A stretch of DNA of 48,530 bases from Oscillospiraceae bacterium. Its GTDB lineage: Bacteria > Bacillota > Clostridia > Oscillospirales > Oscillospiraceae. The number at the start of each line of letters is the position of its first letter. Position 1 is the stretch's first letter. Below are positions 34,709 to 43,056 of this stretch, in pieces. The notes under the pieces are model-generated. The model saw nothing but the letters and a program-made list of their open reading frames with translations, did no database searches and had not been told where the DNA came from. The position numbers and the translations under genes were made by a program. The stretch covers positions 1 through 48,530 of the forward strand of contig JAFXUU010000032.1 in NCBI GenBank assembly GCA_017524845.1, written 5' to 3'.

Positions 34709-35613
34709 GCCTCTTCTCCTTTCTCCGCGGGAAACAGGTTCACCAGGTTCATCGGGTCCGGCGGCAGGGCTACGTAGCCGTGTCCGGCGCACATCAGGCC
34801 CCGGGATCCCCATTGGGGATGCCCGGACATGACGATGCGCGCCAGGGTAAGCAGCCCCAGCAGCTGGGCCGACAGACTGCTGGAATAGATCGGTTCGGGC
34901 GTCTCCTTCTGATAATAGCGGTAGTCGGCGCAGAGCTGCCAGGGCTCCGCCGCCGAGAGGAAGGCTGCGGCCTCCTCCTCCGTCACCCCTGCCCGCGCCG
35001 CGAGGTAGGCCGGGGTGAAGAGGCTGCCCCGCTTCTCCGTCAGCATGGCGAAGATGCAGCGCATGGCCCCCGGCAGGCCCAGGAGGCGGAACAGCGCCTC
35101 CAGCCCGCTTCCCGCCGTCGTCAGCCAGCGGTACCGTTCCTCGTGGGGCAGCATCAGCAGCGCGAGGTTCGCGTCCGGCCCGGCGGCAATGAGGGCCAGC
35201 AGGTCCCGGCAGGAATAGTGCCATACGTTCCTGTCTGAGCCCGGCATCCGCAGCTCCCCGGGCATCTCCGGGGAGGGCAGCTCTGCCTCCGGCCCGCCCT
35301 GCGGGGGGTACGCCGCGTCCCGCAGGCCCATGAGCAGATCGATCGTTCGCCGCCAGCACAGCTGCCCCGCCGCCGCCGCGGGCATGCCCGCCAGCTCGCT
35401 TTCGTCCGCTTCGCTTCGGAAAAACAGCGCGGGCCCGGCGCCATAGAACGCGCCCAGGCGGCAGAGGGCGTCCACGTCCGGCTCGTTCTCGCCGGTCTCC
35501 CACTTGGAATAGGTCTTGTCCGAGATCCCCAGGGCCTCCGCCACCTGGCTTTGGGTGAGGCCGCGCTTCTTCCGCTCGGACTTCAGGTTTTCCAGAAATC
35601 TTGCTTTGTCCAT
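34705..35613 (-). CDS. XRE/winged-helix regulator, type A, pair 1
   Basis: 302 residues. XRE helix-turn-helix at 1-65 with the type A signature MDKARFLENLKSERKKRGLT, QVAEALGISDKTYSKWETGENEPDVDALCRL. A central variable region follows, then LALLMLPHEERYRWLTTAGSGLEALFRLLGLPGAMRCIFAML and an apparent winged helix LFTPAYLAARAGVTEEEAAAFL. The last part has the shared SAQLLGLLTLARIVMSG helix. GGGAGG lies eight bases before this ATG; an ATG seven codons upstream has no ribosome site. First gene of pair 1, read from the shared-type promoter at 35661-35689. Confidence 0.82.
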   Translation of the reverse strand: MDKARFLENLKSERKKRGLTQSQVAEALGISDKTYSKWETGENEPDVDALCRLGAFYGAGPALFFRSEADESELAGMPAAAAGQLCWRRTIDLLMGLRDAAYPPQGGPEAELPSPEMPGELRMPGSDRNVWHYSCRDLLALIAAGPDANLALLMLPHEERYRWLTTAGSGLEALFRLLGLPGAMRCIFAMLTEKRGSLFTPAYLAARAGVTEEEAAAFLSAAEPWQLCADYRYYQKETPEPIYSSSLSAQLLGLLTLARIVMSGHPQWGSRGLMCAGHGYVALPPDPMNLVNLFPAEKGEEA

Positions 35614-35660
35614 CAGGCTTTCCTCCCGATTCAAAATGGCAAAACCGGCTTTGCACTCTC

Positions 35661-35689
35661 AGTATATTTGAAACGGGCCGTAGAGTCAA
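35661..35689 (-). promoter_or_regulatory. shared-type promoter of regulator pair 1
   Basis: Minus strand: -35 TTGACT (35689-35684), 17-base spacer CTACGGCCCGTTTCAAA, -10 TATACT (35666-35661). The spacer words CTACG and CGTTTC recur in the other three pair promoters. The remaining gap to 35948 holds an ATCCTCTG/CAGAGGAT hairpin (35708-35727) and the divergent control region. Confidence 0.85.
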
Positions 35690-35761
35690 AAACGAAAACG
35701 GAACAAAATCCTCTGAAACAGAGGATCGGAAAAAGACGGGCGACGGCGAACGCACAGGAAA

Positions 35762-35815
35762 TTCTACGTTTCGTAGAAAAATAAATTGACAAAACATACG
35801 AATCGGGTGTTCAAT
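35762..35815 (+). promoter_or_regulatory. palindromic operator and promoter of the XRE-TPR gene
   Basis: Perfect 17-base palindrome TTCTACG-TTT-CGTAGAA (35762-35778) immediately upstream of a consensus -35 TTGACA (35786-35791). The best -10 is TTCAAT (35810-35815, 18-base spacer); TATGAT at 35833-35838 is an alternative with another -35. The palindrome contains CTACG and CGTTTCG, the words found in the spacers of the four pair promoters. Confidence 0.6.
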
Positions 35816-35886
35816 ATCCCCCGGGGATCGGTTATGATGACTGCGGATCAGATGAAACGGCAAAGAGCCGAAAGGAGGAAGCAGTC

Positions 35887-36138
35887 ATGACGTATCCGGT
35901 CGCTGTCAGGAAGATGCCCGCCGAAAGGACGGGGCACGGAGGGAAAGCATGGAGAATCAACTGGCGAAGAATATCCGCGAGCATCGAAAGCGCCTGGGAC
36001 TCACTCAGGAGCTGCTTGCAGAGAGACTCGGTATCACCCTGGGAACGGTTTCCAAGTGGGAGAGGGGAGAGTCTGAGCCGGATCTCGGATTTATCATGGA
36101 CCTCGCCGAGCTGTTCCATGTATCGGTGGATGCGCTGA
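35887..36138 (+). other. possible leader reading frame overlapping the XRE-TPR gene
   Basis: An ATG at 35887 has an excellent ribosome site (AAAGGAGG, eight bases away) and opens an 83-codon frame that overlaps the start of the XRE-TPR gene (35949) in another frame. The product (MTYPVAVRKMPAERTGHGGK...) looks non-natural after the first 20 residues, so it is not called as a protein gene. Its translation would run across the regulator's start site and could control it. Confidence 0.3.
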
Positions 36139-37034
36139 TCGGCTTTTCCATGCGCGGCGCCGACGCCGACGAGGAGGCCGAGCGGATCGAGGCTCTGGTG
36201 AATCAGGTGCCCTTTGAGGAAGTGGAAGCGGAATACGAAAACGCGCTGCGGAAATTCCCCAATCATTTTCGAACCGTGCTGGGCGCCGCGTCTATCTGCA
36301 GACGCTTCGGCACCCTGCACCGGGAGAAGAGCTACGTCCGGCGGGCGCTGGAGCTGTATCGGCACGCGATCGTGCTGCTCCCCCAGAACCGGGACCCGGA
36401 GATCAACGAAGTCTTCCTTCGGAATGAGATCGCGGGCTGCTATTCCGAGCTGAAGGACTATAAGAAGGCCGTGGAGGAATACAAGAAAAACAACCTCAGC
36501 GGGAACAACAACGCGACCATCGGCATGGTGCTGACCCGGAGCCTAAAAAAGCCCGAGGAAGGCATCGAGTACACGGAAAAAGCCTTCGTGATCCATATAA
36601 GCGAATTCACCACCGTCCTTTGCGGGTATATCTACTATTTTATGGTGACGGGGAACTGTGAGCGGGGCATCCGGGCTACGGAATGGGCCATCGAGCATCT
36701 GACGAGATCGAAGGAAGACCCGTCCCGCAACTCCTTTCTGGACAAGATCATGAGTCAGCTTTATCTGATGCAGGCGATCCTCCGGGATTCCTGCGGACAG
36801 ACGGAAAAGTCGGAGGAGGACCTGCGCAGGGCGGTGGACATGGCCGGGGCCTTCGATCGCGGCCCGATCTATACGCTGGAGAATATGATCTTCACGGAGC
36901 ACCTTCCGAAGACCTGGTATTTCTACGACGATTCCGGACCCACCGCGGCGGAAGGGCTTCGCAGCACCCTGGAGGAGGTCGGGGACCTGGCCTCCGCCTC
37001 CTTCCGCAGGAAGTTTGAAGCGACGATGGGCTGA
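35949..37034 (+). CDS. XRE regulator with TPR-like C-terminus
   Basis: 361 residues. N-terminal XRE helix-turn-helix (about 5-60: IREHRKRLGLTQELLAERLGITLGTVSKWERGESEPDLGFIMDLAEL). The rest is helical, with TPR-like repeats: AEYENALRKFPNHFRTVLGAASI, RALELYRHAIVLLPQNRD, EIAGCYSELKDYKKAVEEYKK, and later EEDLRRAVDMAGAF. This architecture is common in Clostridia and in peptide-sensing RRNPP-like regulators, though no signal peptide gene is seen next to it. Start supported by GGAGGG. It is divergent from regulator pair 1, beside a palindrome made of the words shared by the pair promoters, and lacks the ArsR-like tail of the A/B proteins. Confidence 0.85.
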   Translation: MENQLAKNIREHRKRLGLTQELLAERLGITLGTVSKWERGESEPDLGFIMDLAELFHVSVDALIGFSMRGADADEEAERIEALVNQVPFEEVEAEYENALRKFPNHFRTVLGAASICRRFGTLHREKSYVRRALELYRHAIVLLPQNRDPEINEVFLRNEIAGCYSELKDYKKAVEEYKKNNLSGNNNATIGMVLTRSLKKPEEGIEYTEKAFVIHISEFTTVLCGYIYYFMVTGNCERGIRATEWAIEHLTRSKEDPSRNSFLDKIMSQLYLMQAILRDSCGQTEKSEEDLRRAVDMAGAFDRGPIYTLENMIFTEHLPKTWYFYDDSGPTAAEGLRSTLEEVGDLASASFRRKFEATMG

Positions 37035-37051
37035 GATCAAAAGGGAAAAGC

Positions 37052-37088
37052 ATCCCGGGAACGCCTGTCGGCGTCCCCGGGATATTTT
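37052..37088. terminator. terminator between the XRE-TPR gene and regulator pair 2
   Basis: ATCCCGGG-ACGCC / GGCGT-CCCGGGAT stem around TGTC, with ATTTTCT after it on the plus strand; one bulge. Probably ends the XRE-TPR transcript and may also serve the convergent pair 2. Confidence 0.75.
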
Positions 37089-37102
37089 CTGCAAAGGGCC
37101 GG

Positions 37103-37957
37103 TCATTCCCTCGTCCGCAGGGGCGGCTCGTCCCAGCGGTGCTCTCCCCGGGCCACCATGCCCGCCTGATGCCCCGGAGGGCCGAACAGGGCCCGGGCCA
37201 GCAGGAGCAGGGCCAGCAGACGGTCGTTCCAGGTGAAACGAAGGACCTCCGTCTCTTCTTCGTCGATGTTGGCCCTGGAGGGAATCAGGATATTCAGCCT
37301 CGTGAGCAGGGGGATCACTCTATCCGGCTCCGCCGTGCCCAGGACTTCCCCTGCGTCCGAACGGTCGAAGGGCAGGGTCTTTCGACTGTAAGCCCACAGG
37401 ATCGCCCGGCGGGCCTCCGGGTCCGCCAGGGCCTCCCAAACGGGGGCAAGCTGGTCCGGATCCTCGAAGAGGGGGAGCCAGCCCCGGCCCTCGCCGATGA
37501 AGAGGCCCAGGGGCAGGTCTTCGTTTTTTCGCCAGACGGCAAGCCCCTCGTCAGCCAGCAGGGTATAGTCCCATTCCTTGGGATAGCGGGGGTCGCCGTC
37601 GCCGTTGGGGTCCAGAACCAGCTCACCCGCTTCGTTGTAGCGGTCCATGAGCAGGTTGAAGCAAAAGCCCATGAGCTCCTGCACGCCCTCCATCCGCCCT
37701 TTCTCGTCCCGTCCCCGGAGCCAGGCCAGCAGCGCCGCCTCCGCGTCCGGCCATTCGGCCTTCCGCTGGTCAAAGAGCCGGTCCAGGGAGGTCTGCAGGG
37801 CGTCCGCCAGCTGCGGCAGCAGCGCCGCGTCGGGCAGGCTCTCCCCCCGCTCCCATTTGGACACGGTCTGTGGCGCAAGCCCCAGTCCTTCCGCCAGGGC
37901 CTCCTGGGTCAGGCCCAGCTCCTGACGCGCCGCTTTGATACGTTCACCCAGCGTCAT
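37103..37957 (-). CDS. XRE/winged-helix regulator, type B, pair 2
   Basis: 284 residues. XRE domain MTLGERIKAARQELGLTQEA with QTVSKWERGESLPDAALLPQLADALQTSLDRLF. A linker region with an Asp-rich loop (LDPNGDGDPRYPKEWDY) follows. The conserved type B segment is GWLPLFEDPDQLAPVWEALADPEARRAIL, then VIPLLTRLNILIPSRANIDEEETEV, the likely winged helix. The C-terminal helix DRLLALLLLARALFGPPG precedes a short tail DEPPLRTRE, also found in pair 4 (FLRTREEE). Overlaps its type A partner by 14 bases. Confidence 0.82.
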   Translation of the reverse strand: MTLGERIKAARQELGLTQEALAEGLGLAPQTVSKWERGESLPDAALLPQLADALQTSLDRLFDQRKAEWPDAEAALLAWLRGRDEKGRMEGVQELMGFCFNLLMDRYNEAGELVLDPNGDGDPRYPKEWDYTLLADEGLAVWRKNEDLPLGLFIGEGRGWLPLFEDPDQLAPVWEALADPEARRAILWAYSRKTLPFDRSDAGEVLGTAEPDRVIPLLTRLNILIPSRANIDEEETEVLRFTWNDRLLALLLLARALFGPPGHQAGMVARGEHRWDEPPLRTRE

Positions 37958-38825
37958 CGCCGGTTCCTCCTTCCGTATCGATCCAGCCGTTCCCCGCTCC
38001 TGCCGTGTGCCCCCTGCCGGGGATGCGGTAAAGGCACTTTGCCAGGGCCAGGATGCCCAGCAGCGGCACCCGCAGATGGGGATGATACAGCCGTATTTCC
38101 GCGCCCTTCCGCAGGGCCGCGGCGCTCATGACCAGGCCCTGCCTCGCGGCTTCCTCCAGGAAAGCCGCCGCCTCCGGCTCCGACACCCCCGCCTTCGCGG
38201 CGACGTACCCGGCGCTGACCTGCCGATCCGGCCTGCGGGAATAGAGAAAGGCGAGGCAGGGGATGGCCCCCGGCATGGCCAGCAGCTGAAAGACGGGCCG
38301 GAGCTTCGCTTCCTCCGCAGTCAGCCAGCGCCAGTGCTGGGCGTTGGGCTCCAGCAGCAGGGAGAGATTCAGGTCCTCCCCGGAAACGATCAGCGCCAGC
38401 AGATCCGGCGCGAGAAAGGTGGCGAAGTCGTGTTCCGGAGTTTCCGGCGGCGTGAGCCCCGGCAGCTGCTTGAAGTAGTCCTCCGGGTGGGCGGCATAGT
38501 GCTTCCACAGGGCGTCGTTCATGCCCAGCAGGGCGTCCCGGTGGAGGGCAAACCAGCGCCGGGCCGCTTCCCCGGCGGGCAGGGTCCCCAGCGCCTCCCG
38601 CACTCCCTCGGCCTTCAGTCTCTCCGGGAGAAAGAAGACCGCCGGGCTGACCCCGTAAAACTCCGCCAGGCGGCAGAGGGTGGAGACGTCCATCTCGTTT
38701 TCCCCGGTCTCCCATTTGGAATAGGTCCGGTCCGAAATGTCCAGGGCCTCGGCCACCTGCTTCTGGGTATAGCCCCGTTTTTTGCGCTCCTCCGACAGAA
38801 GGGCGGTGAAGCGTTCTTTGTCCAT
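37944..38825 (-). CDS. XRE/winged-helix regulator, type A, pair 2
   Basis: 293 residues. XRE domain MDKERFTALLSEERKKRGYTQ, QVAEALDISDRTYSKWETGENEMDVSTLCRLAEFYG. Later LLEPNAQHWRWLTAEEAKLRPVFQLLAMPGAIPCLAFL and a winged-helix-like VSAGYVAAKAGVSEPEAAAFLEEAARQGLV; a final LLGILALAKCLYRIPGRG helix. GGAGGG precedes the ATG. Read from the shared-type promoter at 38872-38900. The pair appears to end with its type B gene; no effector gene follows on this strand. Confidence 0.82.
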   Translation of the reverse strand: MDKERFTALLSEERKKRGYTQKQVAEALDISDRTYSKWETGENEMDVSTLCRLAEFYGVSPAVFFLPERLKAEGVREALGTLPAGEAARRWFALHRDALLGMNDALWKHYAAHPEDYFKQLPGLTPPETPEHDFATFLAPDLLALIVSGEDLNLSLLLEPNAQHWRWLTAEEAKLRPVFQLLAMPGAIPCLAFLYSRRPDRQVSAGYVAAKAGVSEPEAAAFLEEAARQGLVMSAAALRKGAEIRLYHPHLRVPLLGILALAKCLYRIPGRGHTAGAGNGWIDTEGGTGDDAG

Positions 38826-38871
38826 GGGGGGTCCCTCCTTTGCTGTAGTTCAAAAGCGCCTTTGTACCCCC

Positions 38872-38900
38872 AGCTTAAACGAAACGGAGCGTAGAGTCAA
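38872..38900 (-). promoter_or_regulatory. shared-type promoter of regulator pair 2
   Basis: Minus strand: -35 TTGACT (38900-38895), 17-base spacer CTACGCTCCGTTTCGTT, -10 TAAGCT (38877-38872). A GATCTCCC/GGGAGATC hairpin with inner CGGAA/TTCCG (38949-38982), without a T run, lies just upstream and may end the lipoprotein transcript. Confidence 0.82.
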
Positions 38901-38988
38901 AAACAAAAACGTGGTCGGATTCTACCCGGAATAGAGCGTCAGGGCCGATCTCCCCCGGAACAGGGCTTCCGAGGGAGATCGAGGCGGA

Positions 38989-41235
38989 TCACCTCTGCTC
39001 CGCAAGATACAGCTCCGCCCGGTGCTGGATGCGCCCGGAAACCTCTTCGGCGCTCCGCTGCCCGGCAAAGAAGGCCCCAGCCTCCTCCCGGACGATGCCC
39101 GCGATCACCTGGTCGCAGACGGTGGAGCGCGCCGCGCTGTCCAGCAGGGCCAGCAGTCTGTCCCGCTGCTCCCCGCTCATGGCGTACAGCGGCTCCTCCC
39201 GCACCAGGGCGGAACTCGCGTCATACCACTGCACGATGCTCCTGGGGATCCGTTCCCCCTCCGGCCCGTCCCAGGCGTGGACGAGGACGTCCTCCATCCG
39301 GACGGTGACGGAAAAGATGACGGTGTTCCGATAGCCCTCCTCCGCCGTGGGCTCCCGCATGGCCTCCGCCAGATGGGCTTCAAAGGCGGCCTCCAGGGAG
39401 GGAAAACGGTCGGTATAGGCGGCCTGGGTCTTCTCGTCCAGCAGGCTGCGGAGAAAAGCACAGGCCCCCTCCGGGTGGGCGGATACCGCGCTCACGGCCA
39501 TGGGGGCGCGCATCTGGATGAGGCTCCCCACCCCGTCCGAGGCGGGGAGGCCGGGACAGACCAGCTCTCCCATATAGGTCAGGTCCCAGAGCTGCCAGTC
39601 CCGGACGGAGGTCACGGTGACGGCGTCGATGAGGGCCCGGCCCTGCATGATCTCCGCCGCAGCAGCGTCGGCCAGAGCAAAACCCTGCATGATCTCCGCC
39701 TCTGTGGGGATCTCCCCACTCTCCCCGGTGGGGAGGGAGGCTGCGAAGGCCAGCACGTCCCGGAAGCCGGGACCGTCGAAGGAGGCCGTGCCCGCATCCC
39801 AATCCAGGTAACCCTCCAGATAGGAATCCAGCAGGTCCAGATACTTCTCCCGCGTCATGGAGCCGGGGAATACCCCCGCGCAGTTCGGGAGGGAAGCGGC
39901 GAGAGCGGAGGCCTCCGCTGCGGTCCAGCGCTCGGGTTCGCCGATCACGTCCTGCCTCCCCGCCGCCGTCAGGACGGAGAAGCTGCCGCAGACCGTGAGG
40001 AGCTTTCCGTCCACGGTCCCCGCACGCCGGAGCTGGGGCAGGAGCTCGAGCCCCTCCGCCTCCAGCCAGGGGCTCAGATCCCGCAGGAAGCCCTTTTCCG
40101 CCCAGCTTTTGAAGGGCACCCCGTCCTGGACGGAGAGCAGGTCCGGCATATTGCCGTTCACAATGTCCAGGTTCATGGCGGTGATGGCCCGGTCAAGCAC
40201 GTCCCGGGTGAAAGGCTGACCTTCAGAATAATCCCGGATGGTAACATACCATTCCCCGCTGCGCCGGTTGAAATCCTGCACGGCCTTCGCCACCTCGGCG
40301 TCCGCCGTCAGACAGCTCAGGGTGAGCTCCTGCCGCACCGGGACCTGGCTCCGGGGCGTTGGAGTCAGGGTGACGTATTCCCCGTAACCGTAGTCGATCA
40401 GGCGCACGATCCCGTCATACATCCCCAGGGGTGTCAGGGAACCGGCGCGGATACCCTGCTCCGCCCAGCGCGTCAGCTCCCGCCGCTCCCCGGTCTCGGG
40501 GACGAAGGCGAACAGCCCGTCCAGGTCGTAGGCCATGCACTCCCCCGGCTTCAGGCCGCTGCCCGCCGCGCCCAGAAAGGTGACCTGAGAGGGCTTCTCC
40601 TCGTCCTGGGGGAAGGGCAGCTCGGTGAAGGTCTCATTTGCCTCCAGCCGGAACAGGCGCCTTCTCCCGCCCGCCGAGTAGATGCCCAAGCTCCCGTCCG
40701 GCAGGTCAAAAAGCCCAAACAGCGTGCCGTTTTCCTCCGGGAAGGAGAGCTCCCGCAGGACTTCTCCGGTCTCCAGAGAGAGCTCCCGCAGGGCATATTC
40801 CCAGATCTGGGTCTCCTGGTCCCCCATCCACAGGCCCAGCCAGATCCGCCCTTCCTCCAGAAAACACATGCCGGTGGGGAAGGTGTCCGGATCAAAGCCC
40901 AGCACCGTGACCGGGTCGGCGGCATCCCTGCCGCCGTGCATGATGGGGTAATGGATCTCCCCGTCCTCCTCCACGTAGCGGATGAACCAGACGCCGTCCG
41001 GGCGTTCCACGGGAAGATTCACCAGTCCGGGGTTCATGCTGGGAGGATAGACCTCGTATGTCGGCACGTAGACGAGCTCTTCCTCCGCCGGCGGGGCCTG
41101 GGTGAGCACCGCCGCAGGCGCCGTCGGAGGCGCTTCCGAAGGAGCGGGCGTCGGCGCCGGGGTTTTTCCGCACCCCGCCGCGAGGCACAGGACAAGCAGG
41201 GCCAGCGCCCCGGCCAGAGCCTTTGCCGTCTTCAT
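38989..41235 (-). CDS. lipoprotein with a C-terminal solute-binding domain
   Basis: 748 residues. Signal peptide with lipobox LAAGC (Cys22), then a Pro/Ala/Thr-rich spacer (TPAPTPAPSEAPPTAP). Residues about 60-300 are beta-rich with repeated blade-like units (GRIWLGLWMGDQETQIWEYALRELSLETGEV, NGTLFGLFDLPDGSLGIYSAGGRRRLFRLEAN), suggesting a beta-propeller. From about 310 a family 1 extracellular solute-binding protein follows: DFNRRSGEWYVTIRDYS, MPDLLSVQDGVPFKSWAEKGFLRDLSPWLE, then ACAFLRSLLDEKTQ. A 14-residue tandem duplication (AEIMQGFALADAAA/AEIMQGRALIDAVT) lies inside it. It follows an ABC exporter gene by 57 bases, with AAAGGAG. No importer permeases are adjacent, so it may act as a sensor or exporter accessory. 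Confidence 0.83.
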   Translation of the reverse strand: MKTAKALAGALALLVLCLAAGCGKTPAPTPAPSEAPPTAPAAVLTQAPPAEEELVYVPTYEVYPPSMNPGLVNLPVERPDGVWFIRYVEEDGEIHYPIMHGGRDAADPVTVLGFDPDTFPTGMCFLEEGRIWLGLWMGDQETQIWEYALRELSLETGEVLRELSFPEENGTLFGLFDLPDGSLGIYSAGGRRRLFRLEANETFTELPFPQDEEKPSQVTFLGAAGSGLKPGECMAYDLDGLFAFVPETGERRELTRWAEQGIRAGSLTPLGMYDGIVRLIDYGYGEYVTLTPTPRSQVPVRQELTLSCLTADAEVAKAVQDFNRRSGEWYVTIRDYSEGQPFTRDVLDRAITAMNLDIVNGNMPDLLSVQDGVPFKSWAEKGFLRDLSPWLEAEGLELLPQLRRAGTVDGKLLTVCGSFSVLTAAGRQDVIGEPERWTAAEASALAASLPNCAGVFPGSMTREKYLDLLDSYLEGYLDWDAGTASFDGPGFRDVLAFAASLPTGESGEIPTEAEIMQGFALADAAAAEIMQGRALIDAVTVTSVRDWQLWDLTYMGELVCPGLPASDGVGSLIQMRAPMAVSAVSAHPEGACAFLRSLLDEKTQAAYTDRFPSLEAAFEAHLAEAMREPTAEEGYRNTVIFSVTVRMEDVLVHAWDGPEGERIPRSIVQWYDASSALVREEPLYAMSGEQRDRLLALLDSAARSTVCDQVIAGIVREEAGAFFAGQRSAEEVSGRIQHRAELYLAEQR

Positions 41236-41292
41236 TTCTGTCTCCTTTCTTTTCCGGCTTCGTTTCCGTCAGCGGCGCTGCGCCGGAAGCGT

Positions 41293-43056
41293 TTACGCCG
41301 CGTAGTTTTCCCCCTGCTTGCGGAACATCTCCGCATAGATGCCGTTCCGGGCCATGAGTTCCTCGTGGGTGCCCTCCTCCGCCAGCCTGCCGCCGTCGAT
41401 CACCAGAATGCGGTCCATGTGACGGACGGTGCTGAGCCGGTGGGCCACCATCACCACGGTCTTGCCCTCCGCCAAAAACATGAGGCTCTGCATCAGCTCA
41501 TATTCCGCAAGGGGATCCAAGGCGGCGGAGGGCTCATCCAGCAGTAGGAGACCCAAATCGGCGCAGAAGAGCCGCGCCAGAGCCAGCTTCTGCTTTTCAC
41601 CCCCGGAGAGGACGATCCCGGCTTCGTCATATTCCTTGGTGACGTCCGCATCCAGGCTGTCCGTCAGCCGCTCCAGCCCCACCCGGCGCAGGGCGGCGCG
41701 CAGCTTTTCATCCTCTGCGTCGGCGTAAACCTCCAGATTCTCCCGCAGGCTCAGAGCATAGTCGTGGCTCTCCTGAAAGGCAACGCCGATGCTCTTCCTG
41801 AGTTCCCGCACGTCGTAATGGCCCAGGGGCTGCCCGTCGATGCAGATCTCCCCGCCGCTCACGTCGTAGAGCCGCAGCAGCAGCTTCATCATGGTGGTCT
41901 TGCCCGCTCCGTTTTCCCCCACGATGGCTACGTGTTCGCCGGGAGCCACCGAGAAATCCAGGTCCTTTAAGGCAAAATCGGAATTGGGATAGGAGAAGTC
42001 CACGTGCCGGAATTCCAGAGAATGGGCTCCGAAAGCGGGCTTTGCCCCCGTGCTGTTCTCGATGGGGGAATCCAGCTCAAAAAAGGAACGGGCATAGGCG
42101 GCTGTTTCCCGAATCCGAACGGAAATGGAACCGATGTCGGTCAGGCTGGTAAGACAGCCGGAAAGGGCCGCAGCCGCGGCGATCAGGGTGGCGAAGACGC
42201 CCACGCTCTCCACTCGCCCCGTCAGCAGGCCGAAGGCAGCGTAGAGGATGACCGCATAATCCGCCAGGCGAAGGGTCCACGCCCGGCCCATGTTCAGGAA
42301 GCCGCCCCTGCGCAGGAGGCTGCCCATGTCTGTCAGGTATTCCGCGACGCTCCCGTCATAGCGTTTTCCCAGCTTATCCGCCAGACGGGTGCTTTTCAGC
42401 TCGGCGGCGCGGCCGGGGTCCTGGTAAACGCGGGTCACGTAGGTGATTCGCTGCTCTATCTTTGCGATCACCGGAGACTGGGCGGTGCTGACTTTCGCGA
42501 TCCGCATGGAAAAAAGCATGGAGACGATGAGAAATCCGGCGACGATCAGGGCCAGGACCGGTCCGGTTTTGGAGATTACGCCGATCATGGCGATGCTTCC
42601 CGTGACTCCGCTCAGCCACTGAGCTGCTTGTATGAGGGTAAGATAAGACCAGGAGGGATAGCTTCTCAGCGCCAGGGTCATTTTCTGAAAAAAGGCGGGG
42701 TCGTCCAGCCAGCGGTAGTCCGTGTTCTGTGCCCGGAGGAACACTTCCTTTTCGATCTTCCGCCGGATCTCTTCTTCTTTGCAGTTCGTGTAGAACAAAG
42801 TAACCCCATCCTGCAGCAGCCAGGAGACGGCGTAGACCAGAAAGTAGACGCCCACAACCCCCAGCACCGCCGACATGGTCCCGCCTGCCAGAATGCGGTC
42901 GATCGCCGCCTGGGCCACGGACACGGTGGCCAGCAGGCCCAGGGGATAGGCGATCACGCAGCCCAGCAGCCGCAGGATCACCACAAGCCTTCCATACTTC
43001 CAGACGGGGCGGATCAGGAACAGCGTGTCCGCCCAAAGGGACCGGAGCTTTTTCAT
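41293..43056 (-). CDS. ABC exporter, permease-ATPase half-transporter
   Basis: 587 residues. About six N-terminal membrane helices (first near 24-45), then an ATPase domain with Walker A GENGAGKT (380-387), Q-loop VAFQESHDYALSLREN, signature LSGGEKQKLALARL (about 483-496), Walker B LGLLLLDEPS and switch VAHRLS. Should work as a homodimer. The substrate is unknown; relatives export peptides, lipids or drugs. Its start overlaps the stop of type B regulator 3 (ATGA). It is therefore read with a regulator pair and is the best candidate for the function these regulators control. Confidence 0.92.
   Translation of the reverse strand: MKKLRSLWADTLFLIRPVWKYGRLVVILRLLGCVIAYPLGLLATVSVAQAAIDRILAGGTMSAVLGVVGVYFLVYAVSWLLQDGVTLFYTNCKEEEIRRKIEKEVFLRAQNTDYRWLDDPAFFQKMTLALRSYPSWSYLTLIQAAQWLSGVTGSIAMIGVISKTGPVLALIVAGFLIVSMLFSMRIAKVSTAQSPVIAKIEQRITYVTRVYQDPGRAAELKSTRLADKLGKRYDGSVAEYLTDMGSLLRRGGFLNMGRAWTLRLADYAVILYAAFGLLTGRVESVGVFATLIAAAAALSGCLTSLTDIGSISVRIRETAAYARSFFELDSPIENSTGAKPAFGAHSLEFRHVDFSYPNSDFALKDLDFSVAPGEHVAIVGENGAGKTTMMKLLLRLYDVSGGEICIDGQPLGHYDVRELRKSIGVAFQESHDYALSLRENLEVYADAEDEKLRAALRRVGLERLTDSLDADVTKEYDEAGIVLSGGEKQKLALARLFCADLGLLLLDEPSAALDPLAEYELMQSLMFLAEGKTVVMVAHRLSTVRHMDRILVIDGGRLAEEGTHEELMARNGIYAEMFRKQGENYAA

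Noticed and set aside
39022..41547. Open frame of 841 codons on the plus strand across the lipoprotein gene
   Set aside because: Antisense to a lipoprotein gene with lipobox, ribosome site and domain matches; no ribosome site or motif of its own.
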